Positions 1-18,728 of a stretch of DNA of 64,000 nt are shown here, in pieces. Each line of letters begins with the position of its first letter. Within the stretch, counting starts at the first letter, position 1. Location: assembly GCA_009103225.1 (NCBI GenBank), contig RHPI01000008.1, forward strand, positions 436,610 through 500,609, written 5' to 3'. This stretch comes from Chlorokybus atmophyticus (taxonomy: Eukaryota > Streptophyta > Chlorokybophyceae > Chlorokybales > Chlorokybaceae). Under the pieces are notes generated by a model. It was not told the DNA's origin. It searched no databases and saw only the letters and a program-made list of their open reading frames with translations. The position numbers were made by a program, and so were the translations under genes.

Positions 1-22
1 CCCCCCCCCCCCCCCCCCCCCC
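1..22. other. Poly-C run at the window edge
   Basis: Twenty-two C residues open the window. Identical poly-C runs flank the N positions near 9.55 kb and 35.4 kb, so this is probably the edge of an unresolved assembly gap rather than real sequence. The missing 5' exon of the IFT56 gene would lie on the far side. Confidence 0.6.
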
Positions 23-222
23 TCCAGTGGTAGTAATAAGTGCTAGTGAAGTAGGTGAGTAATCATCGAGCAGCTTGCTAGCCTGGTGGTTGTGAGCTTT
101 GCTTTTAGAGTGCAATCAACGCAGCGATTGCCGTTCCGATGCTGCACTTGCATGCGCTTGCACCTCACATCCCTACAATCACACGCACACGTGCATGGGT
201 TGATCCACCATCCCCCCTGCAG

Positions 223-2308
223 GCGTCCAGCGGCAATGACAAGGCCACCACCTCCCTCAAGCTCGAGGACTCCACTCTCCTCCACTGGCTCGCTTGGTGC
301 AGTCTCCACGCCGGCGACCACGCCCGCGCCCTGGACGGCTACCGAGACCTCCTATCCCAACACCAACTCAACACCACCAGCAACAACATAACCACATCCT
401 CCATACGTGCATCCATAGCAGTCTGCCTCTACTACATCAGCGAGCACCGCGAGGCCTTACGCGAGGCCGAGCGCGCTGAGAGTGAGGGCGACAAAGATGT
501 TAGAGCTCTCGCTGTTAGAGTACAACTTGCGTGTGCGGCGAGGGCGGGTGATGAAGAAGCTCTGATGAAAGCCCACGCAAAGTTGGACCTGAACGGTGAT
601 AGTAACAACTCTGTTCATGACCAGTTGGCGCTTGCGGGTGTGCATTATGGGCGTGCTCATTTTCAGGAAGCTACCGATGCGTATAAGAGGCTATTACTGG
701 CGCACAGGGACTACGTGGCGTTGAACGTGTATGTGGCGTTGTGCTACTGCAGGTTGGACTACTACGATGTGAGTCTGGAGATATTGTCGGCGTACTTACA
801 GGCACACAATGACTCGCCCGCCGCACTCAACTTGAAGGCGTGCAACCATTTCAGACTCTATAACGGCCGCGCGGCCGAAGCAGAGATACGCTCCCTCCTC
901 GACAACGACAACAACAACAACACTGACACAACTCCCTCGTCCACAAACCCACTCGTGCGACACAACTTAGTGGTCTTCCGCAACGGTCACAACGCGTTAC
1001 AAGTGTTACCCACTTTGATGGAAAGTGGTGTTGCCCCACCCGAAGCAAGACTCAACCTCACAATCCAACGCTTGCGTGCGGGTGAAGTAGCCGAAGCCCA
1101 CGCTATAGTAAAAGACCTCGAGCCTGCCACGCCACAAGAGTACATTCTCAAAGGTGTTGTGCACGCTGCGTTGGGTCAGGATTTGGCCGACAAGGGTGTG
1201 TCCACAAACACACATGAGGCAGCTGAGCACTTGAGACTCGCACAACAGTATTTTCAGCTTGTTGGAGCCTCAGCCAGCGAGTGCGATACTATTCCCGGGA
1301 GACAATGTATGGCGTCATGCTTCTTTCTACTGAAGCAGTTTGATGATGTGTTGATCTATTTGAAGAGTGTCAAGACGTACTTCTACAACGACGATGACTT
1401 CAACTGGAACTATGGGATGGCAAAGGCGTGTGTGCAGGAGTGGCAGGAGGCGGAGGAGACGCTGCTGTTGGTGCAAAATGAGCGGTGAGAGGATGTGTGT
1501 ACTTTGAATGATATGTTGTGTTGTTTGTCATGATGCGTGGGTTTTTGTTGACAGGTACAAGCAGGAGTATGCGTACGTCACGACGCTCGTGCGGTGCCAT
1601 ATCATGAACGGGCGGCAGCGCCTCGCGTGGGACTTGTATATTCGCATGGATGCATCTGATGACTCATTCAGGTAAGTGTCTGTGCTTGCAGATTGAACCC
1701 TCATAGCAGTTAACTCGAACTGCAAGTAGTACTTGATTGTTTCTTATGGTGAACATGTTTATGCAACAGCATCCTGCAGCTGATAGCCAATGACTGCTAC
1801 AAGATGGGCCAGTTCTTCTACGCAGCCAAGGCCTTTGACGTACTGGAACGGTTGGACCCGAGGCAAGTGACCATGTGTATGAGCTTGAGCGTGCACGTGC
1901 ATACGCATGTGCTTGCAACGGCACTGGCGTGTGCATGTGGCGGTATTGGCGTGTGTATGTGAGTGTGGTTGTGCGTGTGCGCAGCCGTCAATTTTGCATT
2001 GCCACTCTGTCTGCACACTGCATCTGTACGTGTCTGCATGTGTGTTTGTGCATGTACTTGCTTTGCGTGCAGCTCATGTGTTTGCCCACGTGACATGTCC
2101 CTATTGTGCACGCAGCACGGAATACTGGGAGGGCAAGCGGGGCGCGTGCGCGGGTGCGTTCCAGGCGGTCGTGGCGGGGCGAGAGGGGCGGGAGCAGCTG
2201 CGGGAGATCATCGGCATGCTGCGCAACAACGCGCCCAACCCACAGGCAGACCAAATCGCACGGGTCATACGGAAATGGGCCAAAGACGTCGGCCTCAAGA
2301 TCGCATGA
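223..2308 (+). CDS. IFT56: Intraflagellar transport protein IFT56 (TTC26), 5' truncated
   Basis: A TPR-repeat subunit of the IFT-B complex, which carries cargo along ciliary microtubules. Exons are 223-1484, 1555-1671, 1770-1862 and 2116-2308, giving about 554 residues in the window. Runs typical of the family are visible: [15 protein letters not shown], a [10 protein letters not shown] block, [20 protein letters not shown], a [20 protein letters not shown] block and the C-terminal [10 protein letters not shown]. The first exon here begins just after a CTGCAG acceptor, so the N-terminal forty or so residues expected from animal IFT56 lie upstream of the window or in the poly-C gap. The third intron starts with GC (AG/GCAAGT); only this donor keeps phase across the conserved DPS-TEYW junction. 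The gene converges on OFD1, leaving about 340 bases between the two stop codons. Identification is firm, from recalled family sequence. Confidence 0.95.
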
Positions 2309-2645
2309 GAAAGGATGATAGATCTCTCAGACAATCAAGCTGTAGTAACTCTGTTGACAACCACTGTTGTAACTACGGAGACGCACGCGCGCGTGCGCAT
2401 GAGTGCGTGCACACACATACCCATATTGCACGCGCGCACACAATGACATCGTCGCTGTTGCACCATTACATACATATAGACAACAGCATACAGCCACTTT
2501 GACTGGTACAGACTGCTGCTTTGTCCAATACTACTCACCATCCATCGCTCTCATCGCTTGGTTGCCGCCCACCCCTGCAGCCACAGTAATCTCGCCTCAG
2601 TCACATATTATTACATCATGACACGCAACACATCAACATGCGTGC
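2309..2645. other. Convergent intergenic spacer IFT56/OFD1
   Basis: This stretch between two 3' ends holds alternating purine-pyrimidine (CG/CA)-rich sequence around 2383-2440 and AT-rich sequence after it. No canonical AATAAA is obvious. It presumably contains both 3' UTRs. Confidence 0.5.
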
Positions 2646-5600
2646 TCACCCCAGCGATAAGTAGCTCTGGCCTCCGTCACTAAGCTCGTCCAGCCCGATG
2701 CCAAACGCATCATCGTAGTCCATCACCTCCTCCTCTGCCTCATAGAGGCCCTCTTTTCTCTGGTGTGGACTCACAGCAGCAGCCGTAACACTAGTAACAC
2801 TACTCTCAACAACTGTGGGCGTGTCGTTGACGTGTGCCTTGCTTGTGAGTGCATCATTTGCCGGTGGCGATGTCGCTGTGTCGGCTTGCTCAAGGACGAT
2901 AGGTGGTCTTGGAGGAGGTGATATCACTGCAACAACGGGTGATGTTGCCGAAGAAAGCGGTGTTGCAGGGCGTATGAAGTGCGCGATGATGATGTCTGGT
3001 TCAACTTCATCGGGTCTGCTGTGGGATTGAGCTTTCGGGCTTTGCGGAACAGGATGAACGGCAATCGGTGTTGGGATCCCAACAACAAGTGGCCTTTCCT
3101 CCTCTGGGGTATGACTGCGCTGATTGGCATCAAAGCGAACTGTTCCTCTTTGACCCTCTGCTGCAGCTAACTCAATTGAACCATCTTGGTCAATGCTGAT
3201 TGCGTTGTCATTGTTGTTGAGGTTGAGGTTGGGGTTGGAGTTGTTGTTATCGGTGGTGTTGTTGGCGGTGGGGTTGGGGTTGGGATTGATGTCATGGAGC
3301 CAACTTGCGGCGTGCGTGCGGCTCATGCGTGGGGCCGCCTCATCCGGTATTCCGCTTGGGAACACGAGTCGCCCTCGCTCGAGCTCGAGCGGCATCGTGC
3401 TCGCACGGGTGACCATCGTGCTGAAGTTGTTGTTCTCATCCTCCTCCAGCCCCTCCTCTTTCTCCCGCTCCTCCTCAGCACCAACATCACCAACATCACC
3501 ACCATACTCCTCACGGTAATTGGCCTCGTCGGCCCAGTAGTCCGTCCACTGCTCGGCCACGGTGCTGCGCAAGGCAGATACGCCGCTCTCCTGACCTCGT
3601 ATTAACCGCCCGCGGAACTCCTCCAGGGAGAGCTTCACCTCCTGTGTGTGTGAAAGGGCATCACAACCTTCAAATGTTGGCAACCTGCCTGCCACATACC
3701 TAGACACGCGGACATGCAAACAGATGCGCACACAGATACATGCGCGCGCACGTGCACGAGGCAGTGCAATACTAGCACGCGTGCATACATGCCCACTACT
3801 GTGAAGCAAGCGTGTGTCTTGCACCAATACCTGCTCTTCGCGCTCTAGCTCGGCTAGCCTGCGCACCGCGTCGCTGATGGCGGGGGACTCCTCGCTCACG
3901 ATGTATTGTCGGGGCGTGACGGGGCGAGGAGGCATTGGCGTGGAGTAGACTGCTGCTGCGACGTGGGGCCTCGTGCGGTGTGGGGGAGCTGCAGTTGGTG
4001 TGGCTTCTTGCAGGACAGTGTGTCTGCGAGAAACAACCGCAGTGAGCGCGTGTTTGTGTCCCGCTGCAACCCAACATATGGAGCAAGACCAAGACGGATG
4101 TGTGCGTACATATTTGATTGGTGCAGGGGTATGAGTCCACGGCGCGCTTCACGCTCTGTCTCAAGGGCTGCGCGATTGAAGTTAGATATTTTGAAGATGC
4201 AGCATGTGTTCCCGCGTGTAGCGCACGCAATCAGCCAGTTGATGTACCCGCTTTGTTGCTGCGCAGGAGTCTGTGCATATCCTCCAGCTGGCCCTCCGCC
4301 GCCTTTGCCTGCGCGAGCACCTGCTCCACCCTCTTCAACGCCCTCTCCCTACCCTCAACCTGCAAACCAACAAACACACACACGTCACTCACCCACCCAC
4401 CCCCCACCCTACCCCACCCCACCCCTCCCCTCCTATCCCACTCACCGCTTCCTCCATCTCCCCCTCCATCTCCTCCACCCTCCTCCTCCACCTCTTCTCC
4501 CTCCCCACCCACGCCTCCCTCTCCCTCTCCCTCTCTTCCACAACTTCCCGCAGTCCCGCCAACTCCTTGGCCGCTGCCGCGCGATCGCAATGACGGGCCT
4601 CGCGCTCCTCAGACAGCTCCCGGCGCAACGCCTGAGAGGAGGCGAGGGAGGCGGCAAGCTGGGACTCTAAGTCGCTGTCGCGGTGCTGCAAGGCGCTGAG
4701 AGGGGACATGTGGTTGTTGTTAGTGTCACTCTGTCACAATGAATGCATCAACCATGCACGGAATGTACGCATGCGTGTTTCAAGTACAAGGAGTATGCAT
4801 GTACACTCCAGTGTACACGTGGGCATACGCGTAAACAATCGGGTCTTTGCTGATGTGTTATGCATGCACCCGTATTGCATAGACGCGCACACAGATAAAG
4901 AACAGTGGCTGCGTTTGCACGTGTATGCTGTTGGTCGCACAATGCACGCCTGCAGAGTTTGTCACCTGTACACATGTACGTGTATCCACATAGACTTACT
5001 GTGTCACTGTGGTCAGCTGTTCTCTGCTGTTAGCCAGGTCCATGGTGGTTTCCCCAAGCTTCCTGCGCGCTTCATCCAGGTCCGCCTTGGTGCGGTTGAG
5101 CCGCTCTTCCAGCTGCAGTAGCGCACCACAACGTCGTTGATACTCAACTAACATCATCCCATCCCACAAAAAACGCACACATGCACGCACGCACGCGCAC
5201 ACTCCCACACACACCTCCTGCCGCATGAGTGCCGAGGCTTCAATCTCCTGTTTCGCCGCACCCGCACTCTGCTCCAGCATGCGCAGCCGCTGGCGCTCAC
5301 TCTGCGCAACTGCCAGCTCCTCGGCGTGTGCCCTCCTGTCATCAGTGAACCTCACCCTCTCACCTGCACATGTACCACACCACCACGCATCACACACCTG
5401 CCTCTCCCCCCACCCGCCCACCCACCCCCACCACATCCACACACATCACTCACTGTCTAGCTGAGCGCGATCGCTCTCAAGCAGCCTCTTCAGCTGCTTA
5501 TACTCATTGTCAAGATCCTGTCTTCTTATGGAAACCGTCTCTCTGGCCTGTTCAAGCACATGTTCCCGCAGCTTCGCCACCTCATTCTCCCTCTCTTTCA

Positions 5601-7468
5601 CCCTCTCCTCCCTCTCTTTCACCCTCTCTTCCTCAACCCTAACCGCCCTCTCTCTCAACTCACACTTTTCCTTTCCCTCCTCGACTCTAACCCTCAACGC
5701 CTCGTTCTCAGCGAGTGCCTTCTGTCTAAACTCATACGCAAGTGCTTCAACGTCACGCTGTCTTCGTCTCAACGACAGCGTGGCAGCCTCTTCTTTGGAA
5801 CGCAATGCAGCGAGTCTGTCAGCGTGTACGGCTTCGAGTTGTTCACGTGCGGCGTCAAGTTGGCGTCGGTAACGCGCGGCCTCGTCCATGCGCACGGCGC
5901 CGCACTCGAAGCGCCGCACGCGCTCGAGGTGGGAAGATAACTCCTCGCGTGCGCGGTCCTCAACCTCCTTGCGGTAGCGGAGCATACGCTCCTCGATGAG
6001 GGGGGTTGTTGTGGAGGAAACGCCATGAGCGTGCATGGACTCCTCCACTTGCCGCAACGCCCACGCTGTGTGTAGCATCGATTGTAAGTTGGTGTGTGCG
6101 TGCACGGTGTTTGCATGATGTATCCTGAATTGTCCGCAGGTTGCTCATGACAACAGGCACTCACATTGTGCAGTATAGCATGCTGTACACACAAGCAAAC
6201 ACAGTGAACGCGCATGCATCCCGACAGCATACCGATGTCTGTAACACGTGGGCTGCAACAGTTGAGGTGATGTGCATGTGTCATGCTATGTATCGCCGTT
6301 CGTTCATGCGTTGTATTGCATCAACATGCATGACTGACAATCCCACATCGCTCATGCACTCACCTACGCCGTGCTTCACATCGTCGGTCTGCACGGAGTT
6401 CTCCACACGCGGCGGGGCGACAGCTTCATTGGCGCTTGCAAGCGCCGCGAGCAGCTCCAGCAGCAGGCAGGGTGAGGACTTGTTGTTGTTGTGTTGGACT
6501 GTTGTGTCACTCCCTCTCACCCTCTCCAGATGAGTGCTCAGCGGCGAGGAGGCCACCACGCGCAGACAGTGGAGAATCTCCCCGCGCTCCAACGGCTTGG
6601 ATGTTGTTGATGTTGTTGTTGTGTTCAAGCCGCACTCGGGGAGAAACACTGTCTGTGTGTACGGGTACGGCACTGCCCTTATGTACTCTGCAAACAGGCT
6701 GTCCGCCACCCTCCTAACATAATATTTGTGTTCATTGCAATGTGTTATGCATGGCGGAATTTGTGACACAACTTCATGTACACATCCGTACTTCCAGAGG
6801 GTGGCATCGGCACTGTTGTTGTCGTGACTGTTGCTGATTTTGTTGGGAGGGTTGTTAGCGTGTGCGGAGTTGTTGTTGAAGAGGGCAGCGTCGGAGCGCT
6901 TGAGCTGGTTGAGAATCTGAGACCGCAGCTGGCCCTGCGCAGAGAAACACACATTGTGACACTATCCAGCTGCTACTGAAATACATCAAGTGGCGAGTTG
7001 ACAACACTTGCATGTCATAGTAGAAGCAACTCGCTTCTAGGATAGCTGACTAGTTGAACCTTGTGTGAAGCGTTGACTACGTACATACGATCAACGCACA
7101 TGTGCTTGCTGGGCATGCTTTCGTGCGCAAATGCTGTTCACGACATACACAACACGCGAGCACGTGCTCACATCAGGTGCAATACTATAATTTAAGAAAA
7201 TGTAATTGACAATTGCGCAAGTGGAAATAGATTGTAATTATCATACTTTCAGCGAGTCCAGAATGCCGGCCCCCTTGAGGTTGGCGTACAGCGCCGCCCT
7301 CAGCTCCACCTCCACCTGCGCTCCCTGCTGCTGCATATGTAGTCCCTCCACACCAGACTCCATGCCTCCTCCACCTCCACCTCTCCACTTCCCGCTCCCC
7401 CTCCTCCGCCGCCGCCGCCCCCAACAACAACAGCAACGCCAGGAATGCCGTTGAGGACTTGAATCCAC
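2646..7468 (-). CDS. OFD1: OFD1-like centriole/basal-body protein
   Basis: Centriolar and ciliary basal-body coiled-coil protein. Exons in coding order: 7468-7247, 6934-about 6790, 6713-6364, 6065-5454, 5363-5215, 5112-5000, 4695-4446, 4359-4248, 4167-4110, 4023-3831 and 3641-2646. Exon 1 ends with a LisH-like motif (LRAALYANLKGAGILDSLK) that matches animal OFD1, followed in exon 2 by GQLRSQILNQL. Exon 3 contains TQTVFLPECGL, corresponding to the conserved VFFPESGL block. The middle is long heptad-rich coiled coil (6065-4110). The last exon is Ser/Pro/Asn-rich and low in complexity, ending in an acidic Asp-Asp-rich tail. The start is uncertain: ATG 7468 gives a Cys/Arg-rich leader, while ATG near 7362 gives a tighter start before the LisH motif. 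The end of exon 2 is also uncertain. The LisH and following block make the identification strong; the C-terminal half alone would not be diagnostic. Confidence 0.88.
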
Positions 7469-7743
7469 CCCTCCTGTACGCCGCGGCGTTAAACAGAGAT
7501 ATCTGGTTGAGTGTAAAGGCCTAAGATATCTCTAAGCTGGCGCGACGTACAGTATGGCTCAGCTCAGAGAGAATCTTTCAGGAGATGCATAACGGCAGAC
7601 GCTTTTTGTGTGATATTATCTGCTGGTTTGTTGGTGGCGGCGGTGGTGTCGGTGTCGGCGTCGTTGGCAGTTGCGGAGGCGTCATTTTTGGTGGATAAGA
7701 AGTACGGCCTTGTTGCTTGGGAGGATAGAGGGGAGAGGAAGCA
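7469..7743. promoter_or_regulatory. Divergent promoter region OFD1/TPI
   Basis: About 275 bases separate the OFD1 and TPI start codons, so both promoters must fit here. An inverted repeat with perfect 10-base arms (AGAGATATCT at 7495-7504 and its complement at 7524-7533) flanks a 19-base centre. It could be a factor-binding site, but its function is not shown. No TATA box is evident. Confidence 0.4.
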
Positions 7744-9316
<1,573 letters not shown>

Positions 9317-9540
9317 GTCTGGACTGGAGGAGAGTACTTGGTGTTTGTTTTGTGGCGGATGTTGATGCGTTCAGTGACCATGCACGTAGCATGCGGGGGA
9401 GTGCCACTTGCTGTATCAACAGTGGCAACCCTTTGTATTGATAGAGCAGCATGCAGCTGCAGAAGGTAGTGATAGGCAATCATGGCGACAATATCATGTT
9501 GGTGCAAACATCACAATACGCGTCTTCAAGATCGTGTGCG

Positions 9541-9560
9541 CCCCCCCGCTCCCCCCCCNC
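9541..9560. other. Assembly gap (poly-C with one N)
   Basis: A poly-C run interrupted by GCT and containing an N at 9559 marks unresolved sequence. The bases directly after it duplicate sequence at 20309-20393. Confidence 0.85.
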
Positions 9561-9644
9561 AAGGGAGCAATGGAAGCAACACATCTGCGCACACATGCAC
9601 AAACAGTCATATGAACACAGTCATGCAGTCCCAAGCATATACAC
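9560..9644 (+). repeat. 85-base direct repeat, copy A
   Basis: Identical over 85 bases to 20309-20393, starting CAAGGGAGCAATGG and ending CATATACAC. Both copies are followed by diverged CA-rich sequence that ends in a similar ACAAGTGCACAC stretch. It lies immediately after the N at 9559. It may be a dispersed repeat or a gap-closure error. Confidence 0.9.
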
Positions 9645-10341
9645 CCCCGCACACCCGCACCCGCCCACCACCACCACTCTCTCCACAAGTGCACACAGTA
9701 CAACACGGCGTGTTGTACTCTGTGCACATGGTGCACCAGATTCACACTAACCATCGTGCATGCTGACTGTGTATACTCCTGTTCTTATGTTTATGACTAC
9801 TAACCCGGACCCCGACAACCAACACACGGAATCGCAATCAGGGATTCCCAACCCTGACGCGTTTATGCTCTTAGTGGTGGCGTTTGTCACAAGGGGCCTG
9901 GGCTAGCGCACGTTCGTGGGCCAGCCATTGCTGACATTGTTTCGGAGTTGTGCAGGCCTGCTCTGCTGCCGCGCTCTGCTGCCGTATTGCACTCACTTAG
10001 CTAGCCTAGAACCAATTCCCGTCGGGCTGGCATCGTGTGTGTGTGCGCATGTGTGCGTGTGCGCGCATGCGCATGTGTCACCGTGTGTGTTGCCGCATGC
10101 ACGGTTGTCATTGTGTGTGGTGTTGTTGGTGCATGCTTTGGAGGCCGCTGTGCGCGCACGCGTGGGTACGTGCGTGCGTGTGTGCGAGCGAGTGTAGACA
10201 TACAAATTCCCAAAATCAGCATGCACCGTGATGCTTTACACGCGTTCGACATGCTATGCAGTCCACCAGGTCGATGAGGCTGATGGCGAAGCATTTGGAT
10301 ACAAAGGGCCTAAAAGGTTTTGCATCGTCCGCTATGCAATT

Positions 10342-10388
10342 GCTCACCCCTGGCATATAGCTCTCACACTTCAATGCCAGGGGTGAGC
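10342..10388. repeat. Hairpin with 15-base perfect arms
   Basis: GCTCACCCCTGGCAT at 10342-10356 pairs perfectly with 10374-10388 across a 17-base loop. It lies in gene-poor sequence. It may be a structured RNA or a foldback remnant; nothing else supports either. Confidence 0.75.
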
Positions 10389-13300
10389 TGAGGCTCCAAG
10401 AAAGTTATACATTTATTGACTGATGTTGTTGAATGAGCCAATGGCTACAGGTAGCACATACCCACCTAGGCAACCTTCTCAAGTCCATTGTGCTTTTAAA
10501 CTGCCTGCCTTGCATATGCGTGAAAATCCATGTCGGGGCTAGTGATAGCAGCGAGCAATGCAGTGCACGCACATGCCCCGCCTCCGCCCCCTACACACAC
10601 CCCTTTCGTTTGTGTAGTTGGTTCAAGTAGGCGGAGTGAGGTTGAGGGTTTGAGGCAAGCACGTTAAGTCACGAGCTGCAGTGTTTGCCAGTAGTTAGCA
10701 GCATATAAGGTACAAGATAGTGCGATGAAGCCCGCGATATATGACTGATACTACACCAATGCCTTCAGCAACTGTAATACATTATGGCATGGGACGTGTG
10801 AGTTTTATCACCAGTTACCCTATGCATTCAGAGTATGCACCAAACGCGACAGTGGTCAGTTGCCCCTTTTGGCAACTTACTCACTGTGGCGTTGTTGCTT
10901 ATGGTGGAGGCGCTCATTCTACCTGCCTTTCCTGCCTTGCCAAGTGCTGAGCGTGCTGCTGTGGGACTCAGCACGCCTTGCTTGACCGTTGCATTTAACA
11001 ATTAAGGTGCAATATGTGCACGACCTATAATTATTGTCTGACACGCTTGTTAAATGCTCAGCCCAATTCGTGTCTATTAACATGCTAGTCTTTGATTATG
11101 CATATGGTAGAATAGAGGGGCCATTCATGACAAAACACACAGCGACACAAGTACATCTATAGCCAACAACAAGGCAAGCAATTAGCGTATAAAGGGCCAC
11201 GCCAGTTGGACCTATTCAGCTAAGTGCTACGACAACCATGCAGGCGGAGCAACAGCCATTAATGGCTGAAGATTTCGCTTAACTACATAAAAGTGTACGT
11301 GGATAAATACATGCGTATACATATACATACTATGTGCATTTAATATATAATTATAAAGGTATACTACACCTCTCGATGTGTATGCAGAGTACTTGGTGTG
11401 TGTGTATGTGTGTGTGTGTGTAAAAAATGTAAGTTGTATCACGCGCATGCAAACCACACTCTCATGTCACACGTCAACTCAGCATGTCGCATTCATGCAT
11501 TTACAGTTAGCACCACCGCTAGCCTACTTACTCACTAAGTACGACACTAGCTACCACTATCCCATTGAACATTATGCAATGCGTGCATGGCAATTTACAG
11601 TTTTTTACCTGCACGCATGTGCAGCTATTTAATCTTCCACGCGGTTGCCTCAGTCAGCAGCATAAGTAGGACACGGACTCCCCCTCCCCCTCTCTCCTGC
11701 TCTCCTTCACCTTGTGTGTGTAGAGTTGTATACATGAGTATAGATACCATAGTCTCTCAACATGGCACATTCACTGCTTCAACAAAAGTGCTTTGATTAG
11801 GGAGGCATTGGTAGACTGACCGCGTCACGGGAACGACATGCTGCAGGCCTGATTCGTATAACGGGTGAGATGGTACGTACTTTGATGATAGTGTTACTCG
11901 AGATTGCTCAGTTGTACGCCATGAACAGGCCGCGTAAGATGCGCCTGACAGACACGGTACTATTTGCTGACAGCTTTGCACCCTGCTTTATAAGGCAAGC
12001 ACATGAGCCGTGTACGCATGGTCTATGGCTCATCCACCTCTACAGAATGCTTCGCGTGGCCCAAGCGGCGTGACCCACCGGCCCTGCTTCAACAGAACTT
12101 GAGAGTGTTCGCCCATAATGATATACATGTACCAAACTGGAGGTCGATGTGCAAAGAAGGTATCTCGCCGTATAAAGTCGTGGAGATATGCTATCCTCGT
12201 ACCATTCATTGCCTCGTACCGTGCTTGACCTTCTGGTGTCGCAGGAAGACGCACTTTGATCCTTTGTTAGTAATCATCCTGAGATCTATAAAGGTGTATC
12301 GCTCCGTGGCGGGATGCGGGCCGTACCAACGGCTGCTCTGAAGGTTGTTTTAATTGGTACCATGATGTGCACTTAACTGCCGCAACAACGACTTCGGCCT
12401 GTAACGTTAGCTGGAGCAGCAGCGTCAGAAAGTACACTCAGTGACTGCTCAATGAGCGTGCAACCCTCCGTTAGTGCGCGACCCTCCGTTAGCAGCGTGT
12501 TGGGCAAACTGGGGCCTTTGAATACCATCAACTATCAGATGCATGTTATGTTGGTGCCAAAAAACCTAGGGCGTCACGCTTGTTTTGTATCGCACACGAC
12601 GAACAACGGGTTGTGATTCAACATAAGACAGTGTTTTACGACCCTCTGTAACCACTAAGTGCTGGCCCACCTGTGCGCCGCACCGTCGGTGCCCTGCAAT
12701 ACTGGCCGTAAATCCCGCGCGCTGACACTTCAGCAGGCTGCTGCGCTGTATGCTGCAAGTGAGTTTCCCTAACTTACTTCATCATCACTCAGAAGTCACA
12801 TCTTCTGAAGGGCAGTTAACAGCCTCTGTGCGCGTCTCTTGGGCTGCTCTGTGGGCAGAGGCAGCCTGCCATGAATGGGGCGAGCACGGCCGTTGCTTGG
12901 TATTGAGAATATTATGACTCACAACTTGTGGGTCGATGTTGTGCAGCCGCAGGTGACCCCGACCCCTTGTTGTGTGTCAACATGCATGATTAGTTCCCTC
13001 ATGACGGGAGTGAACTAATCAGAGCTGACTGGTTTTCAAGTTTTTTATTCTCAGTCTAGGCCTACTGTGAAGGGAAAGTGAGTGAAGTACAGATGACCAA
13101 GCTTGTGTGTTTAACTTTCTCAGAAGCTGCTGGCCAGCTTGTGTACTCCACCGCCGCCGCCTGTGAGTTTGTATGTGCTTGTGGGCGTGGGTCACGGCGG
13201 CAAGGCGGGAGGAAAGGAGGGAGCTAGAGCAAGCCTGGTGGGCTGTTAGAGAGACACACGTACAGACGCGCAGTGGTTAGGCCTGCTGCTGGACATGCGC

Positions 13301-14165
13301 AATCTGTTTGAGCAGGGTGTGTCAGTGTGAGAACTGCTTTCAGCTGCTTGGAAGCTGAAGTGCTTCCACCAGTGCAGCTCTCTGCATTCAGTGTGGCCAC
13401 GGTCGTTACAAGCCGTGCCTGTGTCGGCGCCGCCGCCGCCGCCGGCTGGCCTGAGGTGCGTGGGTCGCTTGCATGCTTGGTGGGGTTTGACACAAGTTGT
13501 GTCGTAGCAAAACCTCACCATTGATGGTTTGTTTACCACAGCTGGTACACTGATCCTGCCAGCTGTTGACTTGCATGCCCCAGCTGAGACACGGTCGTAG
13601 CTGTGCACCGAACCCACGCAGGTTAAAACCTTCAGTAAACAGCAGGCTGAGCTTGCTAATTAGTCCTGGCAAGCAAGCCAGTGAGCTCGCAAGGTCGAAG
13701 CCTACCCGCATTTTCTATATAGCTGTCATGACCATGTCAGATGTCACTGTCGTGGTCGTGGTCCAATGTGTGCAACAAGCATGCTTGCATTCCTTGTTGC
13801 ATGAAGCTTGTGCATGGCTTGCTCAAGAGCATTATGGGTGCTGCTGCAGGCTCCATATGGCATGGAAAGTAAAGAAGTCAATGGCTCAGCATACTGGCAG
13901 GCTTCCGCTCGAGTGACTTTGGCGGAAGTTTTCGTCTCTTTCCTTCCTGAACCTGAACGATTGATGTACAATTTTGCATTGGACACAGCAATGGTGGAGA
14001 CCGCTATTGAGTGCACCTGCAGCCATGCCGCTTGTGGAGCACACGTTTTCTGGATGTGCGTGCTTGTGCACGTCTTCACTGCGGGTACAGTACCGTAGAT
14101 GTCGTATGGTTCAAGTATTGCAATCATCTGCCTTGCTTTGCTTGGTCACAACCATCTGTTACTGT

Positions 14166-18728
<4,563 letters not shown>

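Larger units (their letters stand above)
9317..14164. other. Gene-poor 4.8-kb region between TPI and the histidine kinase
   Basis: All open frames here are short, overlap on both strands and lack splice-consistent neighbours or recognisable motifs. The region holds an assembly N at 9559, an 85-base sequence repeated at 20.3 kb, a GT/CA-rich stretch at 10.03-10.2 kb, a 15-base-arm hairpin at 10342-10388, and a direct repeat of ACCCTCCGTTAG near 12.47 kb. I recognised no tRNA, rRNA or transposase. The 5' exon(s) and promoter of the kinase should lie near its right end. Confidence 0.5.

Noticed and set aside
4273-4709. Pro/Thr/His-rich plus-strand frames near 4.3-4.7 kb
   Set aside because: These are the antisense of the Glu/Arg-rich OFD1 coiled-coil exons.
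11757-12254. Two minus-strand frames (74 codons each) with a faintly retroelement-like look
   Set aside because: No reverse transcriptase, integrase or other catalytic motif, no terminal repeats nearby, and lengths expected by chance.
13224-13916. Frames on both strands upstream of the histidine kinase as possible first exons
   Set aside because: None could be joined in phase to the exon ending at 14421 with acceptable splice sites.
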